64,000 nucleotides of DNA from Methanobacterium sp. SMA-27 (GTDB lineage: Archaea > Methanobacteriota > Methanobacteria > Methanobacteriales > Methanobacteriaceae). The notes beneath the pieces are model-generated. The model made no database searches. It had not been told where the DNA came from and worked only from the letters and a program-made list of their open reading frames with translations. Where the stretch lies: the NCBI RefSeq assembly GCF_000744455.1, contig NZ_JQLY01000001.1, positions 682,001 through 746,000 on the forward strand, in the 5' to 3' direction. Of the stretch, positions 37,283 to 46,996 are shown piece after piece. Position 1 is the stretch's first letter. Each line of letters opens with the position of its first letter. The translations under genes and the position numbers were made by a program.

Positions 37283-38033
37283 TTATTTTTTACCATAGAT
37301 AATTCCAATGGTACCTACCATAAATGGTAATTTCAAAGCTTTAGGAATGAATTTAGAATCTTTGGTACTTGAAAACTCAACACTTTCAACTCCCCAGTTT
37401 CTGATTGTCTCCAATAGATCCTCAATATCACCATATATTCTCTTCTCATGGAAAAGATCTTGAAATGCGAATGTGCCACCTTTTTTTACCACTCTTAAAG
37501 CTTCTTTAATAACATCTCTCTTATCCTTAGTGTCTTGTACTTCATGAAAAACAAGATTACTGACTGCAGCATCAAAATAATTATTTTCAAAGGGCAAATC
37601 AGATGCTGTGGCTTTTTGGAAAGTTATTCTGTCCTGGACACCCTCAATTTTAGCATTTTTTTCACATACTTTTTAGTGAATACTCCCACATTCCACCCCA
37701 ATAATCAATACCTGTAACATGGGCTTTAGTATATTTCTTTACAGCTTTAATACTAAGCGGAGCATTTCCACATCCTATATCAATTAATTTACCGTTACCA
37801 TCCCAGTTTAAACAATCTAAAACTAGTTCATATATCTTAGACTGTAAATTCCCCCCATTTGGAGAGAATTTATTCCTTGCATAAATTAAGTACACTGTAC
37901 AAATAAAGAAGAAAATCGCCCCAATTATGGATAAAAGGAATAAAAATGAGGATAATAATAAAATAACCCTGATAAATCCTGTAATGTAAATATATTTTAA
38001 AGGCACCCAATTACCATAGTCTGGTTGTTCCAT
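37283..38033 (-). pseudogene. SAM-dependent methyltransferase with N-terminal TM segments, frameshifted
   Basis: Two frames join into one methyltransferase: two membrane segments (VILLLSSFLFLLSIIGAIFF), then the SAM site LIDIGCGNAPLSIKAV and HVTGIDYWGG, ending at a stop near 37662. The next frame continues with VCEKNAKIEGVQDRITFQKA, FDAAVSNLVFHEV and RVVKKGGTFAFQD. A single-base slip in the A-run at about 37670 separates them. The start is ATG 38033 with AAGGAGAT upstream. Either a recent mutation or a sequence error in a homopolymer. Confidence 0.75.
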
Positions 38034-38113
38034 ATTTAATATCTCCTTATCCCATTTCATAAAATAACATTAAATTTAATATTTCATTTAATTATTTTAG
38101 GAAAGCATTATTT

Positions 38114-39479
38114 TTATATATTTTCAAATGCCCGAATCATTTCTTGTTTAAGTTTCTTTTGATAGATATCCTTCCGTATACTGGGTATTTTGGATATTAG
38201 AATAAGTATCATGTTTTGGACTCTTATTTTCATATCTTTTTGGGGAAAATCATACAATCCATTTTCACTGTAGTACTTGTGATCAGCCTGGAATGGAAAT
38301 CTAAGCCTTCCATAGATAGCATCCCTGAATATTTTCATTCGCACCCACACCAAGGAAAGTCGAAGGTTTAACATAATTGGAACTAGCAGACCTAATAACT
38401 TGCCTTGCAAGGTTTTGTAATGCCATGTCAATGTTATTTGAATCCTCAGATTCGTCTGTTACAAAGTCCACAAGATTGGCTTCCTGCCACTGGCTGTAAC
38501 CATCCATAATCTCGCGCAGATTTGAATTTTGATTCAATGGTCCTGAAATAATGAATCCCAACTGTTTATCTTTAAAAATTGGGATATGAGTGTTGAAAAA
38601 TCCCCTGTCAAAGAACTCTTTCCACTTACTTGATAAGTAACGATCTTCAATGGAACCAGCAAAGATAATAGCATCAAAATCCTTTAATTTATTGTAAAAG
38701 TCAATAAAATCATCTTTACCCTCATATACACATACATTGTTATAACCACACTGTAAACATCCTAGACAACTGCCTTTAATATCGATATCATTTAAATTGA
38801 AGTACGCGACATTATCTAATGAGTTTTTAAAGGTTTTAACCATTGAATTTAAATTAGAATCATCTTTAATTGAATCTGAAATCACAACAACCTTTTTGTT
38901 ATAATTATCTATTTTTTCGGGTCTTAAACTGGGTTTGTATTGGAATTCTTTTTTAGATATTGGTAAATAATTTTTAGATGTAACCACGCCAGATTTGATA
39001 TCTTCAAAGAAGTTTCTTGCAAAGGTTGTTAAATTTTTTCTTTCACTTTCTTTGAACAAGTCTTCCATATCTGCAGAGTAATATCCAAGATATTTCATAT
39101 CAAGGTCATCACATATAGCATTCATGTAATTATGTGCTGTATGGTCATAGAAATGTATTGAAGTTGTTAATACATTAGTATACTTATTTTTAAAAGCATA
39201 TTGTACTTGCTTTTCTGTTATCATTTCTATAAATCTTTTGTATTGGGCTGCAACTAAGAAAACGTAGAGTGGAAATGCCCATAAAATTCCATCGGCACTG
39301 TCTATTTCACTTATAATTTCTTTAAAATATGCTTCGTTCCTTTCAATTTTTTTTATTCTTTCAGATATGTTTATTATTTTCAATTCATGTTCTGTAAACG
39401 TTTCCTGTATATACTTAACATACTGCATTGTTACGCTAACATTCCCCTTAGGACTTCCATTTAATACAACTATTTTCAT
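38114..39479 (-). pseudogene. Double flavodoxin-fold NAD(P)H/FMN oxidoreductase, frameshifted near the end
   Basis: A protein of about 450 residues with two flavodoxin-like domains: KIVVLNGSPKGNVSVTMQYV at the start and KKVVVISDSIKDDSNLNSMV at about residue 195. The second has the Cys cluster CLGCLQCGYNNVC, as in iron-sulfur flavoproteins. Near 38336 the frame shifts: STFLGVG in one frame continues as MKIFRDAIYGRLRFPFQADH in the next, up to 38114. The start overlaps the stop of the TetR gene (ATGA), so the two form an operon. The repressor probably controls this enzyme. Confidence 0.75.
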
Positions 39480-40126
39480 ATATTATTCTCCTTTTCATTA
39501 TTTTCTATTGAATTGCCCATTAATTTAAAGGAGTGGCGTAAAAATTCTTCTTTGTTTATTCCCCTGGACTTAATTACAAATTCAGTGTTCTCTGATAATT
39601 GCAGTATGGCGGTTGTTGATTCTATCAGGTATAAAGCGGTCATGAACGTATCAATATCTGCCCTTATTGTTCCATCTTTCTTTCCTGTCTCAATTGCATT
39701 GCACATTATTGTTAAATGTTTTGTGCTGTATTCAATCAGTTTTTCAAGGTTAATACTATCTTTAACAGGACTAAAATCGGCTTTTGCTTCCAGCAAAACC
39801 TTTGTGTAGTCTGGATATTCTCTGTAGAACTTACAGTATGCTAAACCTGTTGCATAAATTTTTTTTATGCCTGTATCTTGTGATTCAACATAATTATCCA
39901 TCATATTTGCTAATATAATTGTACCACGAAGCACAACAGCATAATAAAGGTCATTTTTATTTTTAAAATATCTATACAAAGCAGGTTTGGTTAATTCGAG
40001 TTTATCTGCTATAGATTCCATTGTAGTTTTTTCATATCCATTTGAAAAGAACTCATTTTCAGCAGCATCAACTATTTCATTTGTCTTTCTTTCTCTGTCC
40101 CGTTTTCTTCTTGGTGAAATTGAAAT
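39476..40126 (-). CDS. TetR-family repressor with a likely ATT start
   Basis: A TetR regulator of about 216 residues. The HTH reads NEIVDAAENEFFSNGYEKTT, IADKLELTKPALYRYFKNK. The first ATG (40021) falls inside the HTH, after helix 1. The frame stays open upstream to ATT at 40126, directly after a TAA, and a GGAGGGGG site lies 8 bases before that ATT. No ATG, GTG or TTG occurs between. The N-terminus would be ISISPRRKRDRERKT, normal for TetR. Three palindromes just upstream are likely operators. It is first in an operon with the flavoprotein gene. Confidence 0.85.
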   Translation of the reverse strand: MSISPRRKRDRERKTNEIVDAAENEFFSNGYEKTTMESIADKLELTKPALYRYFKNKNDLYYAVVLRGTIILANMMDNYVESQDTGIKKIYATGLAYCKFYREYPDYTKVLLEAKADFSPVKDSINLEKLIEYSTKHLTIMCNAIETGKKDGTIRADIDTFMTALYLIESTTAILQLSENTEFVIKSRGINKEEFLRHSFKLMGNSIENNEKENNI

Positions 40127-40155
40127 TTAGACCCCCTCCTTAAATTTTATAATAG

Positions 40156-40206
40156 GTTACTCATGGTAATTTAAGTTACCCTTAGTAACATGTTACCATT
40201 GGTAAC
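40156..40206. promoter_or_regulatory. Three tandem TetR operator-like palindromes
   Basis: Three 15-bp sites of the form GTTACYNNNRGTAAY occur: 40156-40170 (GTTACTCATGGTAAT), 40175-40189 (GTTACCCTTAGTAAC) and 40192-40206 (GTTACCATTGGTAAC, perfect). Centres are 19 and 17 bp apart. They lie just upstream of the TetR operon and fit binding of several TetR dimers for self-control. Confidence 0.7.
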
Positions 40207-40537
40207 TTTTCACTTATAAAGGTTTCTGAAAAATACAAAAATATTATTCTAATGTTTAATGGCCTTGAAATAATCAGGGATGTCATGAAAATTAGTGATC
40301 TAATGATAAACAAATCCAAAGAAACTACTTTGGGAACAAATACGAAATTATTAAAAAAATTTCTTAGTGACAAACTTTATTAATCCCAAATTCATAATAT
40401 AATCAGAAAGTAATAATAAATATACAAAATTTATTAATTAAATTGGTGGTGATAAGAAGAGTGGAAATGGAACAAATTCATTAAAGAAGCATGACTTGAA
40501 TTTGGTAGACAAACAAAAACATGGGAGAAGTGATTAA

Positions 40538-40951
40538 ATGAAAATAATAAACAATAAAATTTTTATTTTAGTATTCCTTGTTGGAATAATTCTGGCATTA
40601 TCAATGGGTAATAACAACATCTTGCAAGCAGGATATAGCACAGTACCAACCGGAACTAATGGTATACCCACAGATCTAACAGTTAACAATATTCATGGAT
40701 CAACTCATCATTATGCTTTTATTAAAGCATATCTCACAGATAACCATGGCAAACCACTGTCTAATAAAATTATAGCATTTAATATTGATGATGATTCGAA
40801 TATATACATTACAGTAACAAGCACAAGTGGATATGCCTTATTATATTATTATATATATCAAAGTAGTGGAACATATCCAATTAATGCAAAGTTCCAGGAG
40901 GATCAAACTTATTCTGGAAGCACAAGCACCAGTATGTTAACAATAGAATAA
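40538..40951 (+). CDS. Secreted protein with Ig-like fold
   Basis: A 137-residue exported protein with a signal peptide (NKIFILVFLVGIILALSMGN) and one Ig-like (Big_1/adhesin-type) domain: AYLTDNHGKPLSNKIIAFNI, SGYALLYYYIYQSSGTYPIN and QEDQTYSGSTSTSMLTIE. Such domains repeat in large methanogen surface proteins; here only one is present. The start is ATG 40538 with GGGAGAAGTGAT upstream. It is probably bound to the cell wall. Confidence 0.75.
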   Translation: MKIINNKIFILVFLVGIILALSMGNNNILQAGYSTVPTGTNGIPTDLTVNNIHGSTHHYAFIKAYLTDNHGKPLSNKIIAFNIDDDSNIYITVTSTSGYALLYYYIYQSSGTYPINAKFQEDQTYSGSTSTSMLTIE

Positions 40952-41098
40952 TTATCACTCCTAAAAATAACATGATAAAACAGTTCTATTAAGCTCAGAT
41001 CAATTAAATACCGATTTAAATAATTTCAAGCATCTTTTTTAGCTCATACATACACTACATTATAAAATACAGTAGTAGTTGACATATAAGGTTGTTAT

Positions 41099-41550
41099 GT
41101 GAGTAATTTGATAATTAAAAATTATATAATAAAATTTAATTTGAGTATATTGGGGATTATAGGAATTGTGGTTTTAGTTGTTTTTGCTTCGGGCTGTACT
41201 AGTAGTTCTAATAATACATCAACGTCTAATTCTTCATCTCAAAGTCAGCCTGTTAATTCTAATCAAGCTGGTAGTGGGTCTTCTTCTAAAAATAATATTG
41301 TTCAGGTGAATTATGCTGGATCATTTACTGGTAGTATTGCTGATAGTGGGGGCAGTAGATCTGTATAGGGTAAAGGTCCACAATCATTTCAGTTAAGTCA
41401 AAATCCTGGAAGTGTGGGGTTGAGTTTTCAAAAGTCTGATAATAGTACTGGTACTTTAACTATTAGTATTCTTGATATTAACGCCAAAATTTTAACAAGT
41501 AATAGTACTTCTGCACTTTTGGAGTTGTTAGTTTAGGTTACGCATTCTAA
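41099..41550 (+). pseudogene. Lipoprotein-like secreted protein, broken by TAG and frameshift
   Basis: It begins with a signal peptide and lipobox (LVVFASGCTSSSNN) and a Ser/Asn linker. A beta-domain follows (NIVQVNYAGSFTGSIADSGG), then TAG at 41366. The same frame goes on with GKGPQSFQLSQNPGSVGLSF and TGTLTISILDINAKILTSNS. Near 41510 a frame change to TFGVVSLGYAF would complete the domain. The intact form is a known methanogen lipoprotein layout, so this is a decayed copy. The start is GTG at 41099. Confidence 0.7.
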
Positions 41551-41571
41551 AATTTCCTACTTTTTATTTAT

Positions 41572-41952
41572 TTAAGAAACTTTGGGAGTTTTAATTGCCT
41601 TTCTTATTGCAGAGTTTAATTCTATATCGTCATATGGTTTGATTAAATAATTAACTGGATTGGTTTCTTTTGCCCGTTCGAATAACTTTTGATCACTATA
41701 GGCTGTTAAATATATTATGGGAATATTTTGGAAGCTTTGTATTTGTTTAACTGTTTCTATTCCGTCTATATCTCCTTTTAGTATTATGTCCATTAGTATT
41801 AAGTCGGGATTTGTTTCTTTACATTTTTTTATGGCGTATTTTCCTTTGTTTACTATCCCAACTACTTTATAGCCCATCTGTTCTAATTGTTGTTTTAAAT
41901 CTGTGGCTACTATGATTTCATCTTCAACTATTAAGATCTTTGAATTTTCCGT
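41572..41952 (-). CDS. Single-domain response regulator (receiver)
   Basis: A receiver domain of about 126 residues: acidic pocket in ILIVEDEIIV, phosphorylation Asp in [14 protein letters not shown], Thr in IIYLTAYSD and Lys in YLIKPYDDIE. The first ATG at 41877 would cut off the acidic pocket. The frame is open upstream to ACG at 41952, which lies 7 bases after GGGGGTC, so a near-cognate start is possible. It probably receives phosphate from one of the histidine kinases of the type found at 51480 and 59214. Confidence 0.78.
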   Translation of the reverse strand, partial: TENSKILIVEDEIIVATDLKQQLEQMGYKVVGIVNKGKYAIKKCKETNPDLILMDIILKGDIDGIETVKQIQSFQNIPIIYLTAYSDQKLFERAKETNPVNYLIKPYDDIELNSAIRKAIKTPKVS

Positions 41953-41969
41953 TTTAAAAGACCCCCATT

Positions 41970-42475
41970 AAATAATCAATACATTTGCGTTATGAAATTT
42001 TTACATATCTCTATCTATTTTTAATGTTCCAAATATCTTTACCTAAAAAATAATATTTTTGTTTTATATCAAACGAACAGTACTATTTTTTTAATTAAAA
42101 CTCTGATTTTTCTTATTTTCGATAAATATATCCATTTCTAAAGTTCAATTTACAACAAGGGAGATTATGCAATGATAAAAATTGTCGATATTAAAACAAA
42201 CGAGAACTAAACATCTACACATATTTTTCTTAAATTCGAAAATAACATTGTTAACAAAGATTTATCTCTATCTAAAAGAACAATTAGACAAATTCAAATT
42301 ATACAAATAACGATTACTCCACTAAACTTGAAATAAAATATGAATTACTATTATAATCCCTTTAAAATCATGCCTAAAGAACTTGATAAATCCGTTGAAA
42401 TAATAATGAATAAAATAAACCTATTCAGAAACTACTACGAAACACAAAAAAATGGAAAACCAGGATAAATTTTTT
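41970..42475. other. Intergenic region, about 500 bp, with possible short relics
   Basis: A 42-codon frame at 42340-42468 (MNYYYNPFKIMPKELDKSVE at its start) has no ribosome binding site. A 12-codon frame follows ATG at about 42172. Both may be relics; nothing else is seen. Confidence 0.3.
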
Positions 42476-42787
42476 TTAATGATTTTCCACTTTAGGAGTT
42501 AAAAAAAACTTAATCTTTAAACCATTTTCTTCTGTTTTGAATGTATAATGCATTGTTAAAATTGATGATAATTTATACATTAAATGTTCTCGTTGTTTTA
42601 ATTCGTTAGGGATTAACCCTTCTAAAGAGTATAAATCACTTAATAAAATTTTAATTGTTTTAATGTTATTTTCATTTAAAATTAGATTATCATCTTTTAA
42701 CTCAGCGAAATTATCTTCAAGAAAACTATCAATTCTTTTAAAGGCTTGAGAAATGTCATCATGTAAACCATAAATACTTGATCTCAT
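42476..42787 (-). CDS. Hypothetical helical protein, 103 aa
   Basis: A mostly helical protein starting MRSSIYGLHDDISQAFKRID, with IKILLSDLYSLEGLIPNELK in the middle and a short strand end (LKIKFFLTPKV). The start is taken at 42787 because GGAG lies 9 bases before it; the ATG at 42802 does not have a site. No family was recognised. Confidence 0.5.
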   Translation of the reverse strand: MRSSIYGLHDDISQAFKRIDSFLEDNFAELKDDNLILNENNIKTIKILLSDLYSLEGLIPNELKQREHLMYKLSSILTMHYTFKTEENGLKIKFFLTPKVENH

Positions 42788-42973
42788 TATAAAAAACTCC
42801 ATTTAAATTAAAAAAATACTTTTTCAACTATTTAATACAAATAAAAATAACTATTGTTATATAGCTATATAAATGGAATACTAAATCACACCCATAAATA
42901 CATTCATGAAATTATTGTGAAAATGGCCCGGTAAAATGATTTTACTGCATTTAGATATATTCTAATTGTATGT

Positions 42974-43213
42974 TCAGATTTGTCTGTTTCTGTTAAGTGT
43001 TTTTTTAAATTTAGTGATATATAAAGAATATTTACGTTTGTTTAATTTTACTGCAGTTTCTTCTTCCTTGTCTGCTTCATCATATAATTCTTTGATTGTT
43101 TTTCCTAGAAATTCGGTGTATTGTTGCAGAGCTCGGCTGTAGATATCTCTTGTTGATGTGCTTAGGTTTCTTTTTTCAAACCAGTAATCGAGTATATCTT
43201 CATCTGTTTGCAT
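42974..43213 (-). pseudogene. N-terminal relic of a tyrosine recombinase
   Basis: The 79 residues contain only the SAM-like core-binding domain: ILDYWFEKRNLSTSTRDIYS, then EFLGKTIKELYDEADKEEET. The start is good (ATG 43213 with GGAGCTGA upstream), but the frame stops before the catalytic domain. It has the same plan as the relic at 3934 and the gene at 19341, with clear differences, so these are separate insertions of related elements. Confidence 0.7.
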
Positions 43214-43418
43214 AAATTATTTCAGCTCCCAAACCCACTATATTTTATAAAAATATTAGGTCTATTCTGAGAGAGCATTTGATAAGAACGACTGTAAAAA
43301 AAGGTACACTAGTATACATTACTAATTATTAGAATATATAAAAAATTCTAAATAAAAAATTTATATTATAACCTCAATTCTAGTCCTATTAAAATAAAAA
43401 GGGAATAAATGGTGGATA

Positions 43419-43952
43419 TTAGAAATATCCTCCATTATTTATTAATCCTAGAGCAATCCTCCAGTAGTATTTTGCTGGTGTTAAATTCGTACTTACATAA
43501 GATGTTTCTGATGGATGTCCTGAATAGAATTTGACTTCTGGGCTTGTGTTAACAATTTTTAGTCTGTTTTTAGATACTTTGGTAATTGAATATATTCCGT
43601 TCCATGAATTGGTTTTTGTCATGTAATGAAGTTTAACAATAACCCTGCCCGAAGTTGATTGATATGTTTTCCAAGAATATGAGAATATACCACCGCGTTC
43701 TTTCCAATATACTTTATTGGCTCCAGAATTTATAAGACGATATTTAGCTGTTGTTGAAACAGATTTTTTGACTGTACTTTTAACATTGCTTACAGAGTGG
43801 GTTACGGGTGTAGAAGATAAAACATTAATATCAGTATTTTTAACTAATTTTTGAGTAGAAATTGAATTAACATTAGTTGCAGCAGATGCTGAACCAACTA
43901 ATAAAATTATAAGTGAAATAAAAACTATTATTAAAACCATACCATTTTTCAT
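43419..43952 (-). CDS. Secreted protein of unknown function
   Basis: A 177-residue exported protein with a signal peptide (MVLIIVFISLIILLVGSASA) and a Ser/Thr/Val linker to about residue 70. It then has a beta-rich domain with aromatic residues (NKVYWKERGGIFSYSWKTYQ, TSYVSTNLTPAKYYWRIALG). ATG 43952 has GGAGGGAG upstream. It is likely a cell-surface protein. No family was recognised. Confidence 0.65.
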   Translation of the reverse strand: MKNGMVLIIVFISLIILLVGSASAATNVNSISTQKLVKNTDINVLSSTPVTHSVSNVKSTVKKSVSTTAKYRLINSGANKVYWKERGGIFSYSWKTYQSTSGRVIVKLHYMTKTNSWNGIYSITKVSKNRLKIVNTSPEVKFYSGHPSETSYVSTNLTPAKYYWRIALGLINNGGYF

Positions 43953-44684
43953 GACTTCTCCCTCCTATACAAGTTAATACAAATTTTGATACAAGTGCAC
44001 ATTCACCCTATTACACTCTAATTCATCTCTGTTCAACCAAGTATATTAAGTTATGTATTACAACCAAGAAGTAATAAAAAAGAAAAATATCCTCCTATTA
44101 ACCAAAATAACCATAAATATCCAAAATCTGGAAAAATAGGGGAGAATTATCAGTAATAAAAGAAATTTAACATAAGATGCCATATTTAGCAGTTAAAAAA
44201 ATCTTAGTTCTCTTGGCAAATTCCTTGAAATTTTTTAACAATTCAGTTTTTTTTGAAATGTAATAATTATTTTGTTGCATGAGAAACACCTAAAATAGAA
44301 TTTATTATTATCCTTGATTAATGTTATCCCCAGGCAAAAAACTAAATAAATAGGAGGTGATTTTACCTGGGGAAACAAAATCGGGGTTTTAATATTGGGG
44401 GTTGTTGTGGTTTTAAAAACACACAACACTATCTACATACTCAATTGTTACTTAAGTGGATTTTCCCAAATCACACCCAAATCATGCACAAATTGTTTAA
44501 TATTCTCTTTAATTATAAAATAACAAGTTGATATTACCTTAATTTTTATGGGGATGAATAAAATTGTAAATAAATATAAAATTAGATATAAATGTTTATT
44601 TTTAATCAAAATAGCGAAGTAATGATCAAATTTAATAACACTGAATAAAGAAAATTGTTGTTATTAAAAAAGGAGGAATAATTT
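43953..44684. other. Intergenic region, 730 bp, no supported gene
   Basis: A perfect-looking ribosome binding site (GGAGGTGAT) at about 44353-44361 on the plus strand is followed by an open, hydrophobic frame (GNKIGVLILGVVVVL) without a normal start codon; it may be a relic of a secreted protein. A minus-strand frame at 44235-44429 is probably a shadow. Confidence 0.35.
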
Positions 44685-45125
44685 TTATTCAATATGGACT
44701 CTGTGTCTTTCTTCCTTTTCTAATTTAGATACCTCGACTTTTAGAACACCATTTTCAAATTTAGCAGATGATTCCTTTGGAATAACCTTTTTAGGTAATT
44801 TTATATTTCTCTTTACTACACCAGTCCTTTTATCTGTTAAGGTAACATAAGATCCCTGTATATTCTGTTCAGTGTCGAATTTTGCTTCAATTTTAAGATA
44901 TTTTCCTGATAGATCCAGGGCAATATCTTCTTTCTTAATACCAGGCAGTGCAATATTTACTATAATTTCATCATATGTCTCTATAATATCCCTGCCAGGT
45001 ACAAATGTATAGTCGACAATCTTGGTTTCAACTTCACTTCTCATACCTTCCAAGGTTGCAGCAGTATCATCCATCATCTTCTGAATAAAATCTTTCATTT
45101 CCAAAACATGATCTCTTTTTTTCAT
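44685..45125 (-). CDS. hsp20: Small heat-shock protein (Hsp20/alpha-crystallin)
   Basis: A 146-residue Hsp20. The N-terminal helix is followed by the alpha-crystallin domain: IETYDEIIVNIALPGIKKED, LDLSGKYLKIEAKF, then GVVKRNIKLPKKVIPKESSA and the A-x-x-x-n-G-V-L motif (AKFENGVLKVEV). It forms large oligomers that hold unfolded proteins. The start is ATG 45125 with GGGGTG upstream, five codons inside a longer frame. It is monocistronic. Confidence 0.92.
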   Translation of the reverse strand: MKKRDHVLEMKDFIQKMMDDTAATLEGMRSEVETKIVDYTFVPGRDIIETYDEIIVNIALPGIKKEDIALDLSGKYLKIEAKFDTEQNIQGSYVTLTDKRTGVVKRNIKLPKKVIPKESSAKFENGVLKVEVSKLEKEERHRVHIE

Positions 45126-45244
45126 TTTATTACACCCCATATCATTCTATTTTTAAGATAATATTAATTATGTAACTACAAATTTATAATAATTTCCCAT
45201 ATTCAAAAAGAATGCAAACGAAGTAGAATGTGTAATTACTTTTA

Positions 45245-46918
45245 TTATCTTCTTAAGATATTAACAACGAGAATCACAGCTAGTATGGTGGCGATTATAA
45301 AGATTATAGATCCAATTGTTGAAAAACCAAGAGCCGAGATGGGAATACCCCTTCCAGACTGGAGAACTAACGATGAACCAACAATCAAAGACGAAATAAT
45401 CAGTGCTATTGATATCCTGTCAACCATTTTATCGAGTTTTATTGAAAATTTATCCAGGCTTTCAAGCCTCATTTCAATTCCAATTTCACCCTTTTTAGCC
45501 TTAAGAAGTGTTTGGCTAATTGTTCTAGGCAGATCTTTACTGATATGCTGCAATTCAAAAAGGTACTGTGTTTTATAATTTAAAATATTCAATGGATTCA
45601 AACGCTTTGCCAATAACTTTTTAATTAAAGGTTTTGCAACATCTACCAAGTTGAAATTAGGATCCAGACCGAGACCAATATCATCCAACTGGTTTAAAAC
45701 CTTACCCAGCAATATAAAGTCCTTTGGAAGCTGGATCTTATATTTTTCTATTAGATCTGGAGCGGAAAATTCATTGATAAATCCACCTATATTCTGAATT
45801 TCAGCACCATAAAATTCGTCTAAAAGATCGATTAAATCATACTTCAAACTCTGAATGTCAACTGTATCATCAATAATTTCCATATAGAGCAGCTGATTAA
45901 TTATCCCGTTAACATCGTTGTCAAAAATATAAACAAACAATTCCATAATGGTACTAATAAAATCCATATCTAAATGGCCCATAATTCCAAAATCAATGAA
46001 ACACAGAACATTCCCATCTTTAACAAGTAAATTTCCTGGATGTGGGTCTCCATGGAAGAATCCATACTTAAAGATCTGTTTGAAATAACATTCAGCTCCT
46101 AATTTGGCAAGTGTTGGGCCATCGGCCTTAACATCCGATCCCTCAATTTCAGTGATCTTAACTCCTTTGATATACTCCATAGTAAGAACCTTAATGGTGG
46201 AGTAATCTTTGTAGTTTTTAGGAACACATATATGGCTGTTATTTTCAAAGAAGGAACCGAATTTTTCCATGTTACGGGCTTCAAGTTCAAAGTCTAACTC
46301 CTTGATAAGAGCCCTTTCAAATTCATCAATAACACCGCTGATATTGTAATATCTTAGATTGGAGATTCTTCTCTCGAGTAAACCTCCAAGATACCGCATT
46401 ATTATCAGATCTTTTTTTACGTGGTCTATGATGTTGGGTCTTTGAACTTTAACTGCAACCTTGGTGCCGTCATGTAATATGGCCATATGTACCTGAGCAA
46501 TGGATGCAGAAGCAATGGGAACCTCGTAGAATTTTTGAAATATTTCGTCTAGAGGTCTTTCTAATTCGTTTTCAATTTCCTTTTTAATGGATTTAAAAGA
46601 GTCTGGTGGCACTTTATCCTGTAATTTAGCAAGCTCATTGGCTATGTCAACACCAACAATATCAGGACGCATGCTTAATATCTGTCCAAATTTAATGAAT
46701 GTTGTTCCCAATTCTTCAAAAACAAGAAGAATCCTTTCTGGAGCCGAAGCATCTAACTCTTCTACAAAATTTTTTCTGGAACGAAAAATCCGACCGAAGG
46801 TATTTTTAAGGCCAGTTTTTTTTACAATATCAATAAATTCATACTTGGCTAAAACAGCAAAAATTTCTTCAAGTCTTTCAAAATCAGGTCTTTTATTATC
46901 GAACCGCCTGAAGTTCAT
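45245..46918 (-). CDS. ABC1/UbiB-family protein kinase-like protein
   Basis: A 557-residue protein of the ABC1/ADCK/UbiB atypical kinase family. Seen are the KxGQ-like motif (ELGTTFIKFGQILSMRPD), the Ala-rich loop region IASASIAQVH, the Lys of VAVKVQRP, and the catalytic FHGDPHPGNLLV and CFIDFG. Two membrane segments at the end (SIALIISSLIVGSSLVLQSG and IIFIIATILAVILVVNILR) anchor it. The bacterial version supports quinone making; methanogens lack ubiquinone, so the role is open. ATG 46918 has no clear binding site and may be leaderless. It is divergent from a methyltransferase. Confidence 0.9.
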   Translation of the reverse strand: MNFRRFDNKRPDFERLEEIFAVLAKYEFIDIVKKTGLKNTFGRIFRSRKNFVEELDASAPERILLVFEELGTTFIKFGQILSMRPDIVGVDIANELAKLQDKVPPDSFKSIKKEIENELERPLDEIFQKFYEVPIASASIAQVHMAILHDGTKVAVKVQRPNIIDHVKKDLIIMRYLGGLLERRISNLRYYNISGVIDEFERALIKELDFELEARNMEKFGSFFENNSHICVPKNYKDYSTIKVLTMEYIKGVKITEIEGSDVKADGPTLAKLGAECYFKQIFKYGFFHGDPHPGNLLVKDGNVLCFIDFGIMGHLDMDFISTIMELFVYIFDNDVNGIINQLLYMEIIDDTVDIQSLKYDLIDLLDEFYGAEIQNIGGFINEFSAPDLIEKYKIQLPKDFILLGKVLNQLDDIGLGLDPNFNLVDVAKPLIKKLLAKRLNPLNILNYKTQYLFELQHISKDLPRTISQTLLKAKKGEIGIEMRLESLDKFSIKLDKMVDRISIALIISSLIVGSSLVLQSGRGIPISALGFSTIGSIIFIIATILAVILVVNILRR

Positions 46919-46996
46919 TATATTATATATTGGAGTTAAATCATATAAAATTTATTAAACTTTAAATAATCCCTTTTTACATTCGAAGATGACTTT

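Noticed and set aside
44235..44429. Minus-strand frame of 64 codons
   Set aside because: No start signal and unlikely composition; probably spacer.
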